Positions 8,624 to 19,300 of a stretch of 64,000 nucleotides of DNA are shown here, one piece after another. The notes under the pieces are model-generated. The model did not search any database. It saw nothing but the letters and a program-made list of their open reading frames with translations, and had not been told where the DNA came from. Source of the DNA: Hydromonas duriensis (GTDB lineage Bacteria > Pseudomonadota > Gammaproteobacteria > Burkholderiales > Burkholderiaceae). The DNA is taken from assembly GCF_004363775.1 (NCBI RefSeq), contig NZ_SNZE01000002.1, positions 103,905-167,904 on the forward strand, given 5' to 3'. The stretch's first letter is position 1. Every line of letters begins with the position of its first letter. A program made the position numbers and the translations under genes.

Positions 8624-10549
8624 ATGGGACGTATTATTGGCATCGACTTGGGAACGACAAACTCTTGCGTGTCGGTTATGGAAGGCAATACGCCTAAAGT
8701 CATCGAAAACGCTGAAGGTGCACGCACAACACCTTCAATTATTGCCTACATGGACAACGGTGAGGTTTTAGTGGGCGTACCCGCTAAACGCCAAGCGGTC
8801 ACCAATCCCAAAAACACGCTGTACGCCATCAAGCGTTTAATTGGTCGTCGTTTTGAGGACAAAGAAGTACAAAAAGACATCGACATGATGCCTTTCAAAA
8901 TTTCAAAAGCAGACAACGGCGATGCTTGGGTGACCGTTCGTGACGAACAACTGGCGCCACCGCAAATTTCTGCAGAAGTTTTGCGCAAAATGAAAAAAAC
9001 AGCAGAAGACTACTTAGGCGAAACAGTGACCGAAGCGGTCATTACCGTTCCCGCATACTTCAATGATGCGCAACGCCAAGCCACTAAAGATGCAGGCCGC
9101 ATTGCAGGTTTGGAAGTCAAACGTATTATCAATGAACCAACCGCCGCTGCATTGGCATTTGGTTTGGACAAAACCGATAAAGGCGACCGCAAAGTCGCGG
9201 TATATGACTTGGGTGGTGGTACGTTTGACGTTTCAATCATTGAAATTGCTGACGTCGATGGCGAAAAACAATTTGAAGTATTGGCCACCAACGGCGACAC
9301 CTTCCTCGGCGGTGAAGACTTTGACCAACGTGTCATTGACTACCTCGTTGATGAGTTCAAAAAAGAACAAGGCGTGGATTTGTCAAAAGACGTATTGGCC
9401 TTGCAACGTTTGAAAGAAGCGGCTGAAAAAGCAAAAATCGAATTGAGCTCAAGCGCACAAACTGAAATCAACTTACCTTACATCACCGCCGATGCGAGTG
9501 GCCCTAAACACATGGCCATTAAAATGACGCGCACCAAGCTTGAAGCATTGGTAGAAGATTTAGTTGAACGCACCATTGCCCCTTGCCGCACAGCCTTGAC
9601 TGACGCAGGATTGAAAGTATCAGACATCGACGACATTATTTTGGTCGGCGGTCAATCACGCATGCCTAAAGTGCAAGAAAAGGTAAAAGAATTTTTCGGC
9701 AAAGAAGCCCGTAAAGACATTAACCCAGATGAAGCAGTAGCGGTTGGCGCTGCTATTCAAGGTCAAGTATTGGGCGGTGGTCGCACGGATGTCTTGTTAC
9801 TCGACGTTACACCATTGTCACTCGGTATCGAGACGATGGGCGGCGTAATGACCAAGATGATTAAGAAAAATACCACCATTCCAACCAAGTTTGCGCAAGT
9901 CTACTCAACCGCGGAAGACAATCAACCTGCAGTGACTGTTCGCGTTTACCAAGGTGAACGTGAAATGGCGGCTGGTAATAAGTTACTCGGCGAGTTCAAC
10001 TTAGAAGGCATTCCAGCCGCGCCACGCGGTGTACCTCAAATCGAAGTCACTTTTGACATCGATGCCAATGGTATTTTGCATGTTCATGCCAAAGACAAAG
10101 GTACGGGCAAAGAAAACAAAATCACCATCAAAGCCAATTCGGGCTTATCAGAAGACGAAATCGCGCAAATGGTTAAAGATGCTGAAGTAAATGCTGAGGA
10201 AGACAAAAAAGCCCGTGAAATGGCGGATGCACGTAATGGTGCAGATGCTCTGGTTCACTCAACCAAAAAATCTTTGGAAGAATACGGCGACAAAGTCTCA
10301 GCGGATGAAAAAACTGCCATCGAAGCGGCCATAAAAGAACTAGAGGAGGCGGTTCAATCTGGTTCTAAAGAGGACATCGAAGCAAAAACCGAGAACCTCA
10401 GTAAAGTCGCTCAAAAACTTGGCGAAGCAATGTATGCTGACATGCAAGCTCAAGCGCAAAGCGAACAAGGCGGCTCAACAGCAGGCTCTAAAGTCGACGA
10501 TGATATTGTTGATGCCGAGTTCACAGAGGTTAAAAAAGATGATAAATAA
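8624..10549 (+). CDS. dnaK: Chaperone DnaK (Hsp70)
   Basis: ATP-dependent Hsp70 chaperone of 641 residues. The N-terminal ATPase domain contains [18 protein letters not shown], the Thr-rich [14 protein letters not shown], and [15 protein letters not shown]. The linker is [19 protein letters not shown], followed by the beta substrate-binding domain and a helical lid. The C-terminus carries the acidic tail [17 protein letters not shown] typical of bacterial DnaK. An AGAG ribosome-binding site lies just upstream of the ATG. No grpE or dnaJ is adjacent; dnaK is a single unit here, ending at a strong terminator. Confidence 0.99.
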   Translation: MGRIIGIDLGTTNSCVSVMEGNTPKVIENAEGARTTPSIIAYMDNGEVLVGVPAKRQAVTNPKNTLYAIKRLIGRRFEDKEVQKDIDMMPFKISKADNGDAWVTVRDEQLAPPQISAEVLRKMKKTAEDYLGETVTEAVITVPAYFNDAQRQATKDAGRIAGLEVKRIINEPTAAALAFGLDKTDKGDRKVAVYDLGGGTFDVSIIEIADVDGEKQFEVLATNGDTFLGGEDFDQRVIDYLVDEFKKEQGVDLSKDVLALQRLKEAAEKAKIELSSSAQTEINLPYITADASGPKHMAIKMTRTKLEALVEDLVERTIAPCRTALTDAGLKVSDIDDIILVGGQSRMPKVQEKVKEFFGKEARKDINPDEAVAVGAAIQGQVLGGGRTDVLLLDVTPLSLGIETMGGVMTKMIKKNTTIPTKFAQVYSTAEDNQPAVTVRVYQGEREMAAGNKLLGEFNLEGIPAAPRGVPQIEVTFDIDANGILHVHAKDKGTGKENKITIKANSGLSEDEIAQMVKDAEVNAEEDKKAREMADARNGADALVHSTKKSLEEYGDKVSADEKTAIEAAIKELEEAVQSGSKEDIEAKTENLSKVAQKLGEAMYADMQAQAQSEQGGSTAGSKVDDDIVDAEFTEVKKDDK

Positions 10550-10602
10550 TAAATATTTATATATTTTTAAAAACTGAAAGCGCCCGTATAAACATAAGGG
10601 AC

Positions 10603-10630
10603 AAAACGCCACCCATCGGTGGCGTTTTTT
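10603..10630 (+). terminator. Rho-independent terminator after dnaK
   Basis: An 11-bp stem AAAACGCCACC / GGTGGCGTTTT with a 4-base CATC loop, ending in a T-run. Confidence 0.93.
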
Positions 10631-10718
10631 GATTTATAATCAACAATTAACTATAGACCATTATTCTCATCGACCTTGGTTGTAGTTGCATTATCAATTG
10701 TTAAGTCACGGAGCCAGC

Positions 10719-11117
10719 ATGAAAAAATTACTCTCAACTATCTCTTTGAGCCTTGCTTTATTGAGTCCAACATTACATGCTCAACAAACACCAACCGAAA
10801 AACTTTCACTTGAACAATCAATTCTTTGCATGAAAGCCAATGCCCCTGCTAAATGGGATGCTTTGGTTTCTTGGGTTGACCGCAGCAATCCACAACAGAT
10901 TACGGTCAATGCTTTGGCACATATAGCGGGTACACCAATAGATAAAACAGTTCCATTCAACGTGTGTGATGCAGAAACACAAGCACATGCGTTATTAGGC
11001 TTGACCACACTCATTCCAAAAAATGAATCTATGTGGAAAACACTCTTGGTTCGCATTGATGACAAAGGCAATTACAGCGTTTTAACCGACATTAGCATGG
11101 CTCGAGCAAACAAATAA
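10719..11117 (+). CDS. Small secreted protein of unknown function
   Basis: I do not recognise the family. The ATG at 10719 is preferred over an upstream TTG because a GGAG site precedes it and it begins a clean signal peptide: MKK, a hydrophobic core, then a likely cleavage site after LHA at residue 21. The mature part is about 111 residues with only two cysteines (Cys37 and Cys83), which could form a disulfide in the periplasm. It has no membrane segment and no lipobox. It stands alone between the terminators of dnaK and its own 3' hairpin, so context gives no hint of function. Confidence 0.75.
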   Translation: MKKLLSTISLSLALLSPTLHAQQTPTEKLSLEQSILCMKANAPAKWDALVSWVDRSNPQQITVNALAHIAGTPIDKTVPFNVCDAETQAHALLGLTTLIPKNESMWKTLLVRIDDKGNYSVLTDISMARANK

Positions 11118-11210
11118 CCGCATTTAAATGCGCTTTTGATTTGAGATTAAAAATCATAAGAGCTTTGCATCCAGCGGATTGTTATTGTTCGTTATTAAAG
11201 CGTTTAATAC

Positions 11211-11244
11211 AAAAAAGCATCTGATTAACATCGGATGCTTTTTT
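11211..11244. terminator. Hairpin terminator between the secreted-protein gene and the LysR gene
   Basis: AAAAAAGCATC pairs with GATGCTTTTTT across a 12-base loop. A/T runs on both sides make it usable in both directions for the convergent genes. Confidence 0.8.
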
Positions 11245-11322
11245 ATTTGTATGATAAATACAACAAATAAATATTGAATTTTATTTACCTTTTGAGTCGG
11301 ATATTAACGGCCTAACAAGGTA

Positions 11323-12240
11323 TCACTCCACCTGCTCACTGATGAATTGACGCATCCAACAGTGCATTGCATCAAAGTGTGAACGGTGATGCCATATTAA
11401 ATAATAATCAAACATCTCCGCCTGAACCTCTAACGGATAACTTTTCAATCCAAACTCTTTTTGAGCCTGTATGGCTAGGCGTGTTGGCAAGACACAAATC
11501 ATTTGATTGTTTTCTAACAGTGCAGACACGCTATGAAAGTAAGGTAACACTATTTTAATTGGCGGAGATGAGCATCCCAAGCGAGACAGAACATCATCTT
11601 GAGCTTCATGATTACCCGCAGGGTAACTAACAATAACTCTTGGGTAGTTGGCACAGTTTTTCAACATCTCATCCATGCTGTTTTTTTGCACCAGCGGATG
11701 GCTTTCGCTCATTACTAGGCTGTAAGATTCAGTAAACAAGCGACGTTGATGAAAGTCGGCGGGTAAGTCCCCTGTGTAAATAGCAAAGTCCAATTCGCCA
11801 TGTTCAAGTTTGTGCAAGGTATTTGATTGCCAAGCAGCAACTTCGATTGACAGGTGTGGCGAGGCTTCGTATAGCTTAGGTAATAACGGCTTTAAAACAA
11901 TCGAAATACCATAATCTGTTGATGCAAAACGCACATTGCGTTTATCGAGTGCTGGGTCAAACTGGTCAATGACAAATATTTCTTGCGCCTGTTGCATAAG
12001 AGAGCGCACTTTTGTTTCCAGAGTTCTAGCCCGATTTGTAAGCGTGTAACCCTTGCGTGTTCGCACCAACAGCGGGTCGTTTAACTGAACCCGCAAACGA
12101 CTCATAGTGCGGCTTGCTGCGGGTTGACTGAGCCCGAGCAACTCTCCTGCACGCGTGATGCTGGATGTTTTTAATAACGCATCCAGAAAAGGCAACGTGT
12201 TCAGATTAAGGTTTAAACTTTCTTCATTCGATTTTTGCAT
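11323..12240 (-). CDS. LysR-family transcriptional regulator
   Basis: Predicted one-component regulator of about 305 residues. The N-terminal winged helix-turn-helix is clear (SSITRAGELLGLSQPAASR, then MSRLRVQLNDPLLVRTRKGY), followed by an effector-binding domain of the periplasmic-binding fold. The frame stays open to 12441, but that would overlap the divergent neighbour and add a non-LysR hydrophobic stretch. The ATG at 12240, with GGATG upstream, gives the normal LysR start; 12249 is the alternative. The divergent NmrA-like gene is the expected target, with a T-N11-A palindrome between them. The effector is unknown. Confidence 0.9.
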   Translation of the reverse strand: MQKSNEESLNLNLNTLPFLDALLKTSSITRAGELLGLSQPAASRTMSRLRVQLNDPLLVRTRKGYTLTNRARTLETKVRSLMQQAQEIFVIDQFDPALDKRNVRFASTDYGISIVLKPLLPKLYEASPHLSIEVAAWQSNTLHKLEHGELDFAIYTGDLPADFHQRRLFTESYSLVMSESHPLVQKNSMDEMLKNCANYPRVIVSYPAGNHEAQDDVLSRLGCSSPPIKIVLPYFHSVSALLENNQMICVLPTRLAIQAQKEFGLKSYPLEVQAEMFDYYLIWHHRSHFDAMHCWMRQFISEQVE

Positions 12241-12270
12241 GCTTAACATCCATTTTAATGACTTTATATA

Positions 12271-12285
12271 ATTCTGAGACTGAAT
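12271..12285. promoter_or_regulatory. Candidate LysR-type operator
   Basis: ATTC-N7-GAAT is a perfect interrupted palindrome containing the classical T-N11-A LysR signature. It lies in the intergenic region between the LysR gene and its divergent neighbour, 31 bases from the chosen LysR start. Confidence 0.45.
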
Positions 12286-12408
12286 ATAATGCCAAGCTAT
12301 TATCCAGTCAACAGCTAACTCGACTATCGAGCTGATAAAACGCAACATAGCAAACTCATTGTTGAAACACATTGTTTTTATTAAAAACCCAAGTAAAAGG
12401 ATAAAGAA

Positions 12409-13281
12409 ATGAAATATGCAGTCATTGGAGCAACAGGACAAACAGGCTCAGTCGTTGCTCAAACATTAAAACAAGCTGGGCATGACGTGCGCGCAATCGT
12501 CCGTGGTGAGGTGCAAGCAGAAAAAATGCGGGCTTTAGGTTATGAAGCCTTTTTAGCGGAAGTGGACGATATTGCCGCTTTAACGCGAGCATTCAGCGAT
12601 GTAGACGGGGCTTATTTAATCAATCCGCCCGCATACTTATCAAGTGATATGTTCGCTAGAGCTAAGCAGGTACATTTCTCACTTCTCAAGGCAATAGAAG
12701 ATGCAGGTGTGTCTTATACGGTGGCATTGTCGTCTGTGGGTGCTCAACACCCTGATGGAACGGGCAATATCAAAACGACATTTGATTTTGAGCAACAAAT
12801 TAAAGCATCGGGTCTAAATATCACCATTTTACGCGCACCTAATTTTTTAGATAACTGGTCTGATAGTATTCTTATTGCGAAGACAAAAGGCGTTTTACCT
12901 TCATTTTTCTTACCTTTAAATAAACGTTGGCCTATGGCTTCAAGTTTAGATATAGGCCGTGTCGCAGCGGAATTATTAATCGAGCGCAATATGGAAGTTA
13001 AAATGGTTGAGTTATCGGATGCCGTAGAATGCTCTGCGGAAGATGTCGCTTCCTGTTTATCAAAATTACTCGGCCAAGATATTCAAGCGGTTGAAGTCCC
13101 TACAGACAGCATTGCCAGTCTCTTTGAGGGCAAAGGTTTGCCCAGCAAATCAGCGCAAGGCTTCCAAGAAATGATGCATGGGTTTAACACTGATTTCATA
13201 CAGTTTGCAGGTGAAGGCGCACAACGCCGCACAAATGTTGATTTAGAAACGGCGATTAAACACATGCTTGCTGAATCCTAA
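12409..13281 (+). CDS. NmrA-like NAD(P)-binding protein (atypical SDR, possible quinone oxidoreductase)
   Basis: Rossmann-fold protein of 290 residues in the NmrA/QOR2-like atypical short-chain dehydrogenase group. The N-terminus has the dinucleotide-binding motif VIGATGQTGSVVAQTL followed by a basic strand end (VRAIVRG), which favours NADP. The catalytic Tyr-x-x-x-Lys of classical SDRs is not evident. An AAAGGATAAAGAA leader provides the ribosome-binding site. The divergent LysR gene probably controls it. Members act as NAD(P)H:quinone reductases or redox sensors; which applies here cannot be told. Confidence 0.82.
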   Translation: MKYAVIGATGQTGSVVAQTLKQAGHDVRAIVRGEVQAEKMRALGYEAFLAEVDDIAALTRAFSDVDGAYLINPPAYLSSDMFARAKQVHFSLLKAIEDAGVSYTVALSSVGAQHPDGTGNIKTTFDFEQQIKASGLNITILRAPNFLDNWSDSILIAKTKGVLPSFFLPLNKRWPMASSLDIGRVAAELLIERNMEVKMVELSDAVECSAEDVASCLSKLLGQDIQAVEVPTDSIASLFEGKGLPSKSAQGFQEMMHGFNTDFIQFAGEGAQRRTNVDLETAIKHMLAES

Positions 13282-13290
13282 ACAACCGAT

Positions 13291-13320
13291 ATCCCCAGTT
13301 GATTCAAACTGGGGATTTTA
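13291..13320 (+). terminator. Rho-independent terminator after the NmrA-like gene
   Basis: ATCCCCAGTT pairs with AACTGGGGAT around a 6-base loop and is followed by TTTTAATT. Confidence 0.8.
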
Positions 13321-13477
13321 ATTCGCCCCACTCCCTAGACCACAGCCAGTACAGCCGCAATACAATTTCACATTATGTTGGTAGAATGCGCGCTGGGTTT
13401 GCAAGGATGTTGATGATAGGCCCCTTCCCTCTTTTATCTGATGATGACCTTATTGCTAAAAAAATTTAAATGATTAT

Positions 13478-14641
13478 ATGAACACAACTAAAAAAAATTC
13501 ACTATTTAAGCCCATGCTGCCTCGCTCTAAAGAAGAGGTTCATCGCGCATCGACGCCTCTTGAGCTGCTATTTGATTTGGTTTTTGTGGTGGCCGTAGCG
13601 GGGGCAAGCGCCAATTTGCACCATAGTATTGCTGAAAACCATTTATCTTCAGCGATATTCCCTTTTCTTTGGGTCTTTTTCGGTATTTGGTGGGCATGGA
13701 TGAATTTTTCATGGTTCGCCTCGGCTTACGATATCGATGATGTCCCTTACCGCATATTGGTTTTAGTGCAACTAACAGGCGCGCTGGTCGTCGCTGCGGG
13801 TGTATCCGATACCTTTTCAAAAGGCACCAGTTGGTTTGCTATTACAGGCTATACCATCATGCGCGTCGCTCAAATTACGCAGTGGGTTCGCGCTTGGCTC
13901 GGCGACCCTCCGCGCCGACAAGTAATTACGCGCTATATAGTCGGATTATTTCTTGCCCAAATTTACTGGTGGCTCATCATGCTTGCGCCCATGTCGTTAA
14001 AGCCTTATTTGATTGGGTTTGGCATTTTAATTGAACTGAGTGTGCCTTTTTTAGCTGAGAAAGTGAATGGCGGTACACCGTGGCATCCTAAACACATCAT
14101 TGAACGTTACAGTCTATTTACCATTATCGTACTGGGCGAGACTATTCTGTCAGCCTCTACCGCTGTGCAATCCTCGATTGATGCAGGCTATGTTGATGGT
14201 TCTTTAGTTGGAATTATTATTGGCGGCTTACTGCTTGTGTTCAATATGTGGTGGAGTTACTTTCAGCAAACTGAGCACAATATTACCAATAGCCATTGGC
14301 AAGGCATTTTTTGGGGCTATGGGCATTATTTTATTTTTGTGTCTGCTGCGGCAGTTGGTGCAGGCTTGGCCTCCTCGGTCGACTTTATGAGTGGTCAATC
14401 TATGGCTTCTCTGACTTTGACCAACGCCGTTATTGCCATTCCAGTTATTTGTTATTTTCTCACCTTGGCACTGGTTCATGGTCGTTTACGCGCTTACCCA
14501 ATGTCTGCCGCCGTACTGTGCATAAGTACTGTACTGATTGCTCTTTGCATCTGGAGTCAATCTGCCGTACTTCTGATTGGCTTAATTATATCGGCTTCAA
14601 ATGCATTCAAATTATGGCACTATCGAACACTATCTTTTTAA
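13478..14641 (+). CDS. LtrA-family membrane protein (low temperature requirement A)
   Basis: Polytopic membrane protein of 387 residues. The family signature is present near the N-terminus (TPLELLFDLVFVVAVAGA) and again at YSLFTIIVLGETILSAS near residues 208-224. About ten hydrophobic segments fill the rest. LtrA was named from a Listeria mutant unable to grow in the cold; its biochemical role is not established. The start is uncertain, as no strong ribosome-binding site precedes 13478. It is monocistronic. Confidence 0.82.
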   Translation: MNTTKKNSLFKPMLPRSKEEVHRASTPLELLFDLVFVVAVAGASANLHHSIAENHLSSAIFPFLWVFFGIWWAWMNFSWFASAYDIDDVPYRILVLVQLTGALVVAAGVSDTFSKGTSWFAITGYTIMRVAQITQWVRAWLGDPPRRQVITRYIVGLFLAQIYWWLIMLAPMSLKPYLIGFGILIELSVPFLAEKVNGGTPWHPKHIIERYSLFTIIVLGETILSASTAVQSSIDAGYVDGSLVGIIIGGLLLVFNMWWSYFQQTEHNITNSHWQGIFWGYGHYFIFVSAAAVGAGLASSVDFMSGQSMASLTLTNAVIAIPVICYFLTLALVHGRLRAYPMSAAVLCISTVLIALCIWSQSAVLLIGLIISASNAFKLWHYRTLSF

Positions 14642-14650
14642 GATAGTGTT
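14626..14650. terminator. Perfect hairpin overlapping the LtrA stop codon
   Basis: AACACTATCTT and AAGATAGTGTT form an 11-bp stem with a 3-base loop. The TAA stop sits in the loop and right arm. There is no strong T-run downstream, so it may be a transcript-end stabiliser rather than a classical terminator. Confidence 0.5.
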
Positions 14651-14699
14651 TCACCGAATTATTATTTTAAGGAATGCGGGGGCTTAAACCACATGATGG

Positions 14700-15488
14700 T
14701 TAAACAATTTCCCCGCCAATCTCGAGGACTTTTTGCTTGAGTACTTGCCAAGCCTCTTCCAACAAAACACATGCGTCACCCGTCGCTTTCACGCCCAATT
14801 CAATATGATAGCGTCTTGCGGATGCCTCGCCTTCTTGCGCTTGTACAATTTTAGGCAAGCTATAGGTTTTCACGCCTGCAAAATCACGTTCAATCGCTAT
14901 CATGAAAGGCGCAATTTGTGACTCTTGCAAGCCGTACAAATGAGCGGACAAGTGCGCATGGCGTTGTTTAAAAAACTCATGCTTGTAGTATGTCTCCAAA
15001 ACCCATTCGAGCATAGGGTGCGCCATCACTGGGAATCCAGGGACAAAGTAGTGACGCTGAATTGAGAAGCCAGCGACATTGTTAAATGGATTGGGAATAA
15101 TTTCAGCACCTTGCGGAAAATGCGCCATTTGAAGCCGTTGCAAATGAATCGCTCCATTTAAATCATCACCACGTTTTACAGACAGTTCTTCAATGAATTT
15201 TGCGGCCACAGGATGCTCAAGCAGAGGCACTCCCAGCGCACTGGCCGCGGCTTGTCGGGTGTGGTCATCAGGTGTTGCGCCAATGCCTCCTGTAACAAAA
15301 ACGGGGACATCTTGCGCAAAACTACGCTGTAACCGCGCAACGATTTCAGTAGGTTCATCAGCCACATATTCGACCCATGCTAAACGTAAACCACGCGCAT
15401 CAAGCATGGCGCGAATCGCTTGAAAATGCGCGTCGGTACGCGAGCCATTTAATATTTCGTCACCAATAATCATTAAACCAAAACGCAT
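14700..15488 (-). CDS. CinA-like MoCF/MoaB-fold protein (competence/damage-inducible protein A domain)
   Basis: Single-domain protein of 262 residues with the molybdopterin-binding (MoCF_biosynth) fold of the CinA N-terminal half. It starts RFGLMIIGDEILNGSRTD and contains FVTGGIGATPDDHTRQAAA, the conserved GGxGxTxDD-type loop. The C-terminal nicotinamide-nucleotide deamidase domain of full-length CinA is absent. Related stand-alone proteins are annotated as CinA-like or molybdopterin-binding; a nucleotide pyrophosphatase role is possible but unproven. It lies 9 bases downstream of the EI24 gene and is likely co-transcribed with it and hrpA. Confidence 0.85.
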   Translation of the reverse strand: MRFGLMIIGDEILNGSRTDAHFQAIRAMLDARGLRLAWVEYVADEPTEIVARLQRSFAQDVPVFVTGGIGATPDDHTRQAAASALGVPLLEHPVAAKFIEELSVKRGDDLNGAIHLQRLQMAHFPQGAEIIPNPFNNVAGFSIQRHYFVPGFPVMAHPMLEWVLETYYKHEFFKQRHAHLSAHLYGLQESQIAPFMIAIERDFAGVKTYSLPKIVQAQEGEASARRYHIELGVKATGDACVLLEEAWQVLKQKVLEIGGEIV

Positions 15489-15497
15489 ATGTCCTCA

Positions 15498-16328
15498 TCA
15501 ATCTTGCAAGACTGTTTGCAATAAATGTTCTCTTTGCCGCATGCGATAATCAGATAGCGCCTGTAAGCAATAGCAACTATACGTCAAACCACAAAATGTA
15601 AAGAGTGCCGTGAACGTCAACACCGAAAAAATCGCGGCAAACGGCAATAAGATGACGCCAATAATCGAGCCCATCCAAATAAACGTAGGCAATGCGCCCA
15701 TCAGGGTTATCAGCACCCCTAAGATGAACAGATGCACATTTCTTTCGTTCGCGATAGCCGCATATTCATTTGTGTCGGCATAGTCCGCAAGTGCATCAAA
15801 AGCAAATACTTTTTGATTATAACGCGCCATGACTCCCGTTTGAATGACAGCACCCAAGCCTGCAAACAAATACGCTGGAGTGCTGATAATCCAAAAAAAA
15901 GCAAACCAAAACGTCCACCTCATGGTGTTACGCAAACTTAGCCATGTGCTCAAGCCACCTTTACTTTGCAATGTTGGAAAAAACTTATCCGCAACCGCGC
16001 GGTTGATGTGAGTCATCCCAAAAACGCTAATCATCAGCATGGACGACAAAACCACCAAAAGAATCCACAACAAGCCGACGGCCAACCAAAAACCGCCCTG
16101 CATCGCCCAATTCATTGCCTGTGCCATCCAAGCATCACTCAACGCCCACCGATTTTTCAGAGCCGTCAACCAGACAAAAATATCGTCACCGAAACCCCAC
16201 CAGAGCACGCCGCCGATGACGAACCAACCCAACAATGAAAACAATGCGGGACGCCAGACCAGCCCCCATATTCGCGGAGTGAGCATCATCATGGTCGCTC
16301 GGCTCATTGCTTGAATCACGTCTTTCAT
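15498..16328 (-). CDS. EI24-domain (CysZ-like) membrane protein
   Basis: Integral membrane protein of about 276 residues matching the EI24/CysZ pattern: several hydrophobic segments, a long loop after the second pair, and a C-terminal segment rich in aromatic residues. CysZ proteins move sulfate, but most betaproteobacterial EI24 proteins are uncharacterised, so transport is only an inference. The ATG at 16328 is chosen over the GTG at 16334 because GGAGG sits five bases before it. It lies between hrpA and the CinA-like gene on the same strand with tiny gaps, suggesting an operon. Confidence 0.75.
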   Translation of the reverse strand: MKDVIQAMSRATMMMLTPRIWGLVWRPALFSLLGWFVIGGVLWWGFGDDIFVWLTALKNRWALSDAWMAQAMNWAMQGGFWLAVGLLWILLVVLSSMLMISVFGMTHINRAVADKFFPTLQSKGGLSTWLSLRNTMRWTFWFAFFWIISTPAYLFAGLGAVIQTGVMARYNQKVFAFDALADYADTNEYAAIANERNVHLFILGVLITLMGALPTFIWMGSIIGVILLPFAAIFSVLTFTALFTFCGLTYSCYCLQALSDYRMRQREHLLQTVLQD

Positions 16329-16343
16329 TGACACCTCCGTTTT

Positions 16344-19300
16344 TTATCTTTGCAAACTATCCCAAACTTTATGCAAACGTTTGACCGACACGGGCATAGG
16401 GGTGCGGCACTCTTGTGCAAACAAGCCCACTCGCAACTCCTCCAGCAACCATCTAAACTGTAGCAATCCGTCATCCAACTGCCCCCCCCGCTCATTAACA
16501 GCACGCTGCCAATTTTGCGTTAAAGGTAGCATATCTCGCATCAATTGCGCATCTCTTGCGTTATCATTTTTTAGCTTATCTATTCGTAAAGCAATCGCTT
16601 TGAAATAACGGGGATAATGCACCAGCTGCACATAAGCTGTATTTAAAACAAAGTGTTTGGGTATTAAACGTTCAATTTGCCCTTTAATGTCATTGTACGC
16701 ATTGATGTGCGCCTTTGCTGACACCCACTTTTTCTGTGCCACTTGCCATTCGCTCAAAATATTGAGCACCAGCTTCGACACTTCTTGCACAATGAGCCCC
16801 AAACGGGATTTGGCTTGCGATAACATTTTTTCAAATGTTTCCGCATTACGAGGCCACTGCGTCACGTCATCCAAGCCACACGCACGTTGAAGTGCCAAGG
16901 CGACAATGTCACTTTTTAACGCCTCTAAAGAATCACCCGTCAAGGCTGCATACAACATACCCATGTTGGCGGCATCGGGTATATTTTTATCCAAGTGTTT
17001 CAAACTGTCTTTGAAATGCAAACGCGCCAAGCGCAACAATCCAAGCAAATGCACGTCTTGGGCAATTTTCTCTTCATCCCACACGCTTAATTCACAATGC
17101 GTCTCACAATCAAGCAACGCAGGATAACCAAATATTTTGGCTTGCCCTTTCTGTAACTCCATCAGTTCGGGCAACTCGCCAAAATCCCATGTTGTAATGG
17201 CTCGACCAGCCTCACCAGCGGACACTGTTGATTTAGCTTGTTTAGACTGTGAAGCATCGTCAGCCGTAGATTGTGCTTGCACAACCTCTTGAAAAGACTC
17301 GCGTGCCTGCCCCCCAAAATGAGTTCGCAATAAACTTAAGTTTCTCGACATTTCAAGCTGCCGCCCATACTCATCAATTAACTTAAAGTTCATAAACGCA
17401 TGTGCAGGCAACAGCTCCAATTTGAAATCGGTGCTTTTGAGCTGTTGCCCCGTTTTTAAACGCACATGCGCAATCAACGCATCCAATAAAGCTTGCTTAC
17501 CCATGCACGCTTCAGCCACCGACCATTCAATAAACTGCTGCGCATAGTCAGGTAACGGAACACAATGACGACGAATTTTTTGGGGTAAAGATTTAAGTAA
17601 AGCCAACACTTTATTTTTCAACATTCCCAACACCAACCACTCACACTCAACCGCTGACACTTGATTCAAAACCGCAATCGGTACAGTCAAGGTCACCCCA
17701 TCGCGTGGGCTATTGGGTTCAAAATGGTAGGTTAAACCGCATGACAGACCGCCGACTTGCATATGTTTTGGAAACACATCCGTGGTCACACCCGATGCCT
17801 CATGCCGCATCAAGTCATCTTTCGACAAATACAAAATTTTAGGCTGGGTTTTAATCGCTTCATCATGCCATTTTTGTAAAGCACGGATGTCGCAGATGTC
17901 CTTTGGGATGACGCTATCATAAAAAGCCACGATTAACTCATCATCGACCAAAACATCTTGCCGACGAGATTTGTGCTCAATATTTTCAATATGCGCAATC
18001 AATTGCTTGTTGTGCGTCAAAAAGGGAAAACGCCCTTCAAATTCATGCTGAGCTAAGCCATCACGAATAAAAACGGCACGCGCCTCTTCTGGATTAATAC
18101 GAGCGTAGCTGACAGGTCTATGGTTATAAACCACCAAACCATATAAAGTCGCACGCTCATCCGCTTGAACTTGCCCTGATTTTTTGCGCCAACGTGGCTC
18201 AGAGTAGGTTTTTTTCAATAAGTGTGAACCAACACGCTCCAACCATTTGGGTTCGATTTTAGCTAAGGTTCGAGCAAATAAACGGCTGGTTTCTACCAAC
18301 TCTGCGGCCATGACCCACTGGCTCGACTTTTTCTTTAGACTCGAACCCGGCCATAAATAAAACTGAATCCCTCGTGCACCTTGATAATATTGACCACGTT
18401 GCCCAACCTTGGCTGGCGCTCCTGCGGAATGTTTAACCGCCTCGTTTTGCAATTCGGACTTAAAACCAATATTGCCCAACAATCCCGCCAACAACGCGCA
18501 ATGCAATTGTTCAAATGTCGGCTCAGACTCATTGATGCGCCATCCAAGTTCTTTGACCATACTCGATAATTGAGTGTGCACATCTCGCCACTCACGCAAA
18601 CGCAGCTGCGATAAAAAATGTGCACGACAATTTTCTTGCAATAACTTATTGGATTTTTTGTGCTTAACCGCCTCATCAAACCACTGCCATATTTTTAAAT
18701 AACTCAAAAATTCCGATGCAGGGTCATTAAATTTGGCATGCGCTGAATCGGCCTGCGCACGCAACTCCGTTGGACGGTCTCTTACGTCTTGTACCGACAA
18801 CGCACTCGCAATAATAAGCACCTCTCGCAAAGCCCCCTCATCTCGTGCGGCCAAAATCATGCGCGCCACACGCGGGTCAATTGGCAACTTCGCCAGCTCA
18901 CGCCCTATCTGTGTGAGTTGGTAATCATCCGTCAACGCACCCAACTCTTGCAACAAATGATAGCCATCCACAATGGCGCGATTAAGAGGCGCTTGCACAA
19001 AAGGAAACTCTTCAATGCGTTTTAAGCCCAAAGCCTTCATCCGTAAAATAACCGTCGCCAACGATGAGCGCAAAATTTCTGGGTCAGTAAAATCGGCTCG
19101 TGCAACAAAATCCGCTTCGTCATATAGACGAATGCACACGCCCGCCGCCACACGCCCACAACGACCAGCCCGTTGATTTGCAGCCGCTTTGGCAATGGCT
19201 TCAATCTGCAATTGCTCAACCTTTTGACGATACGAATATCGCTTAACTCGCGCCAAACCACTGTCTATCACATAACGAATACCTGGCACGGTCAATGAGG

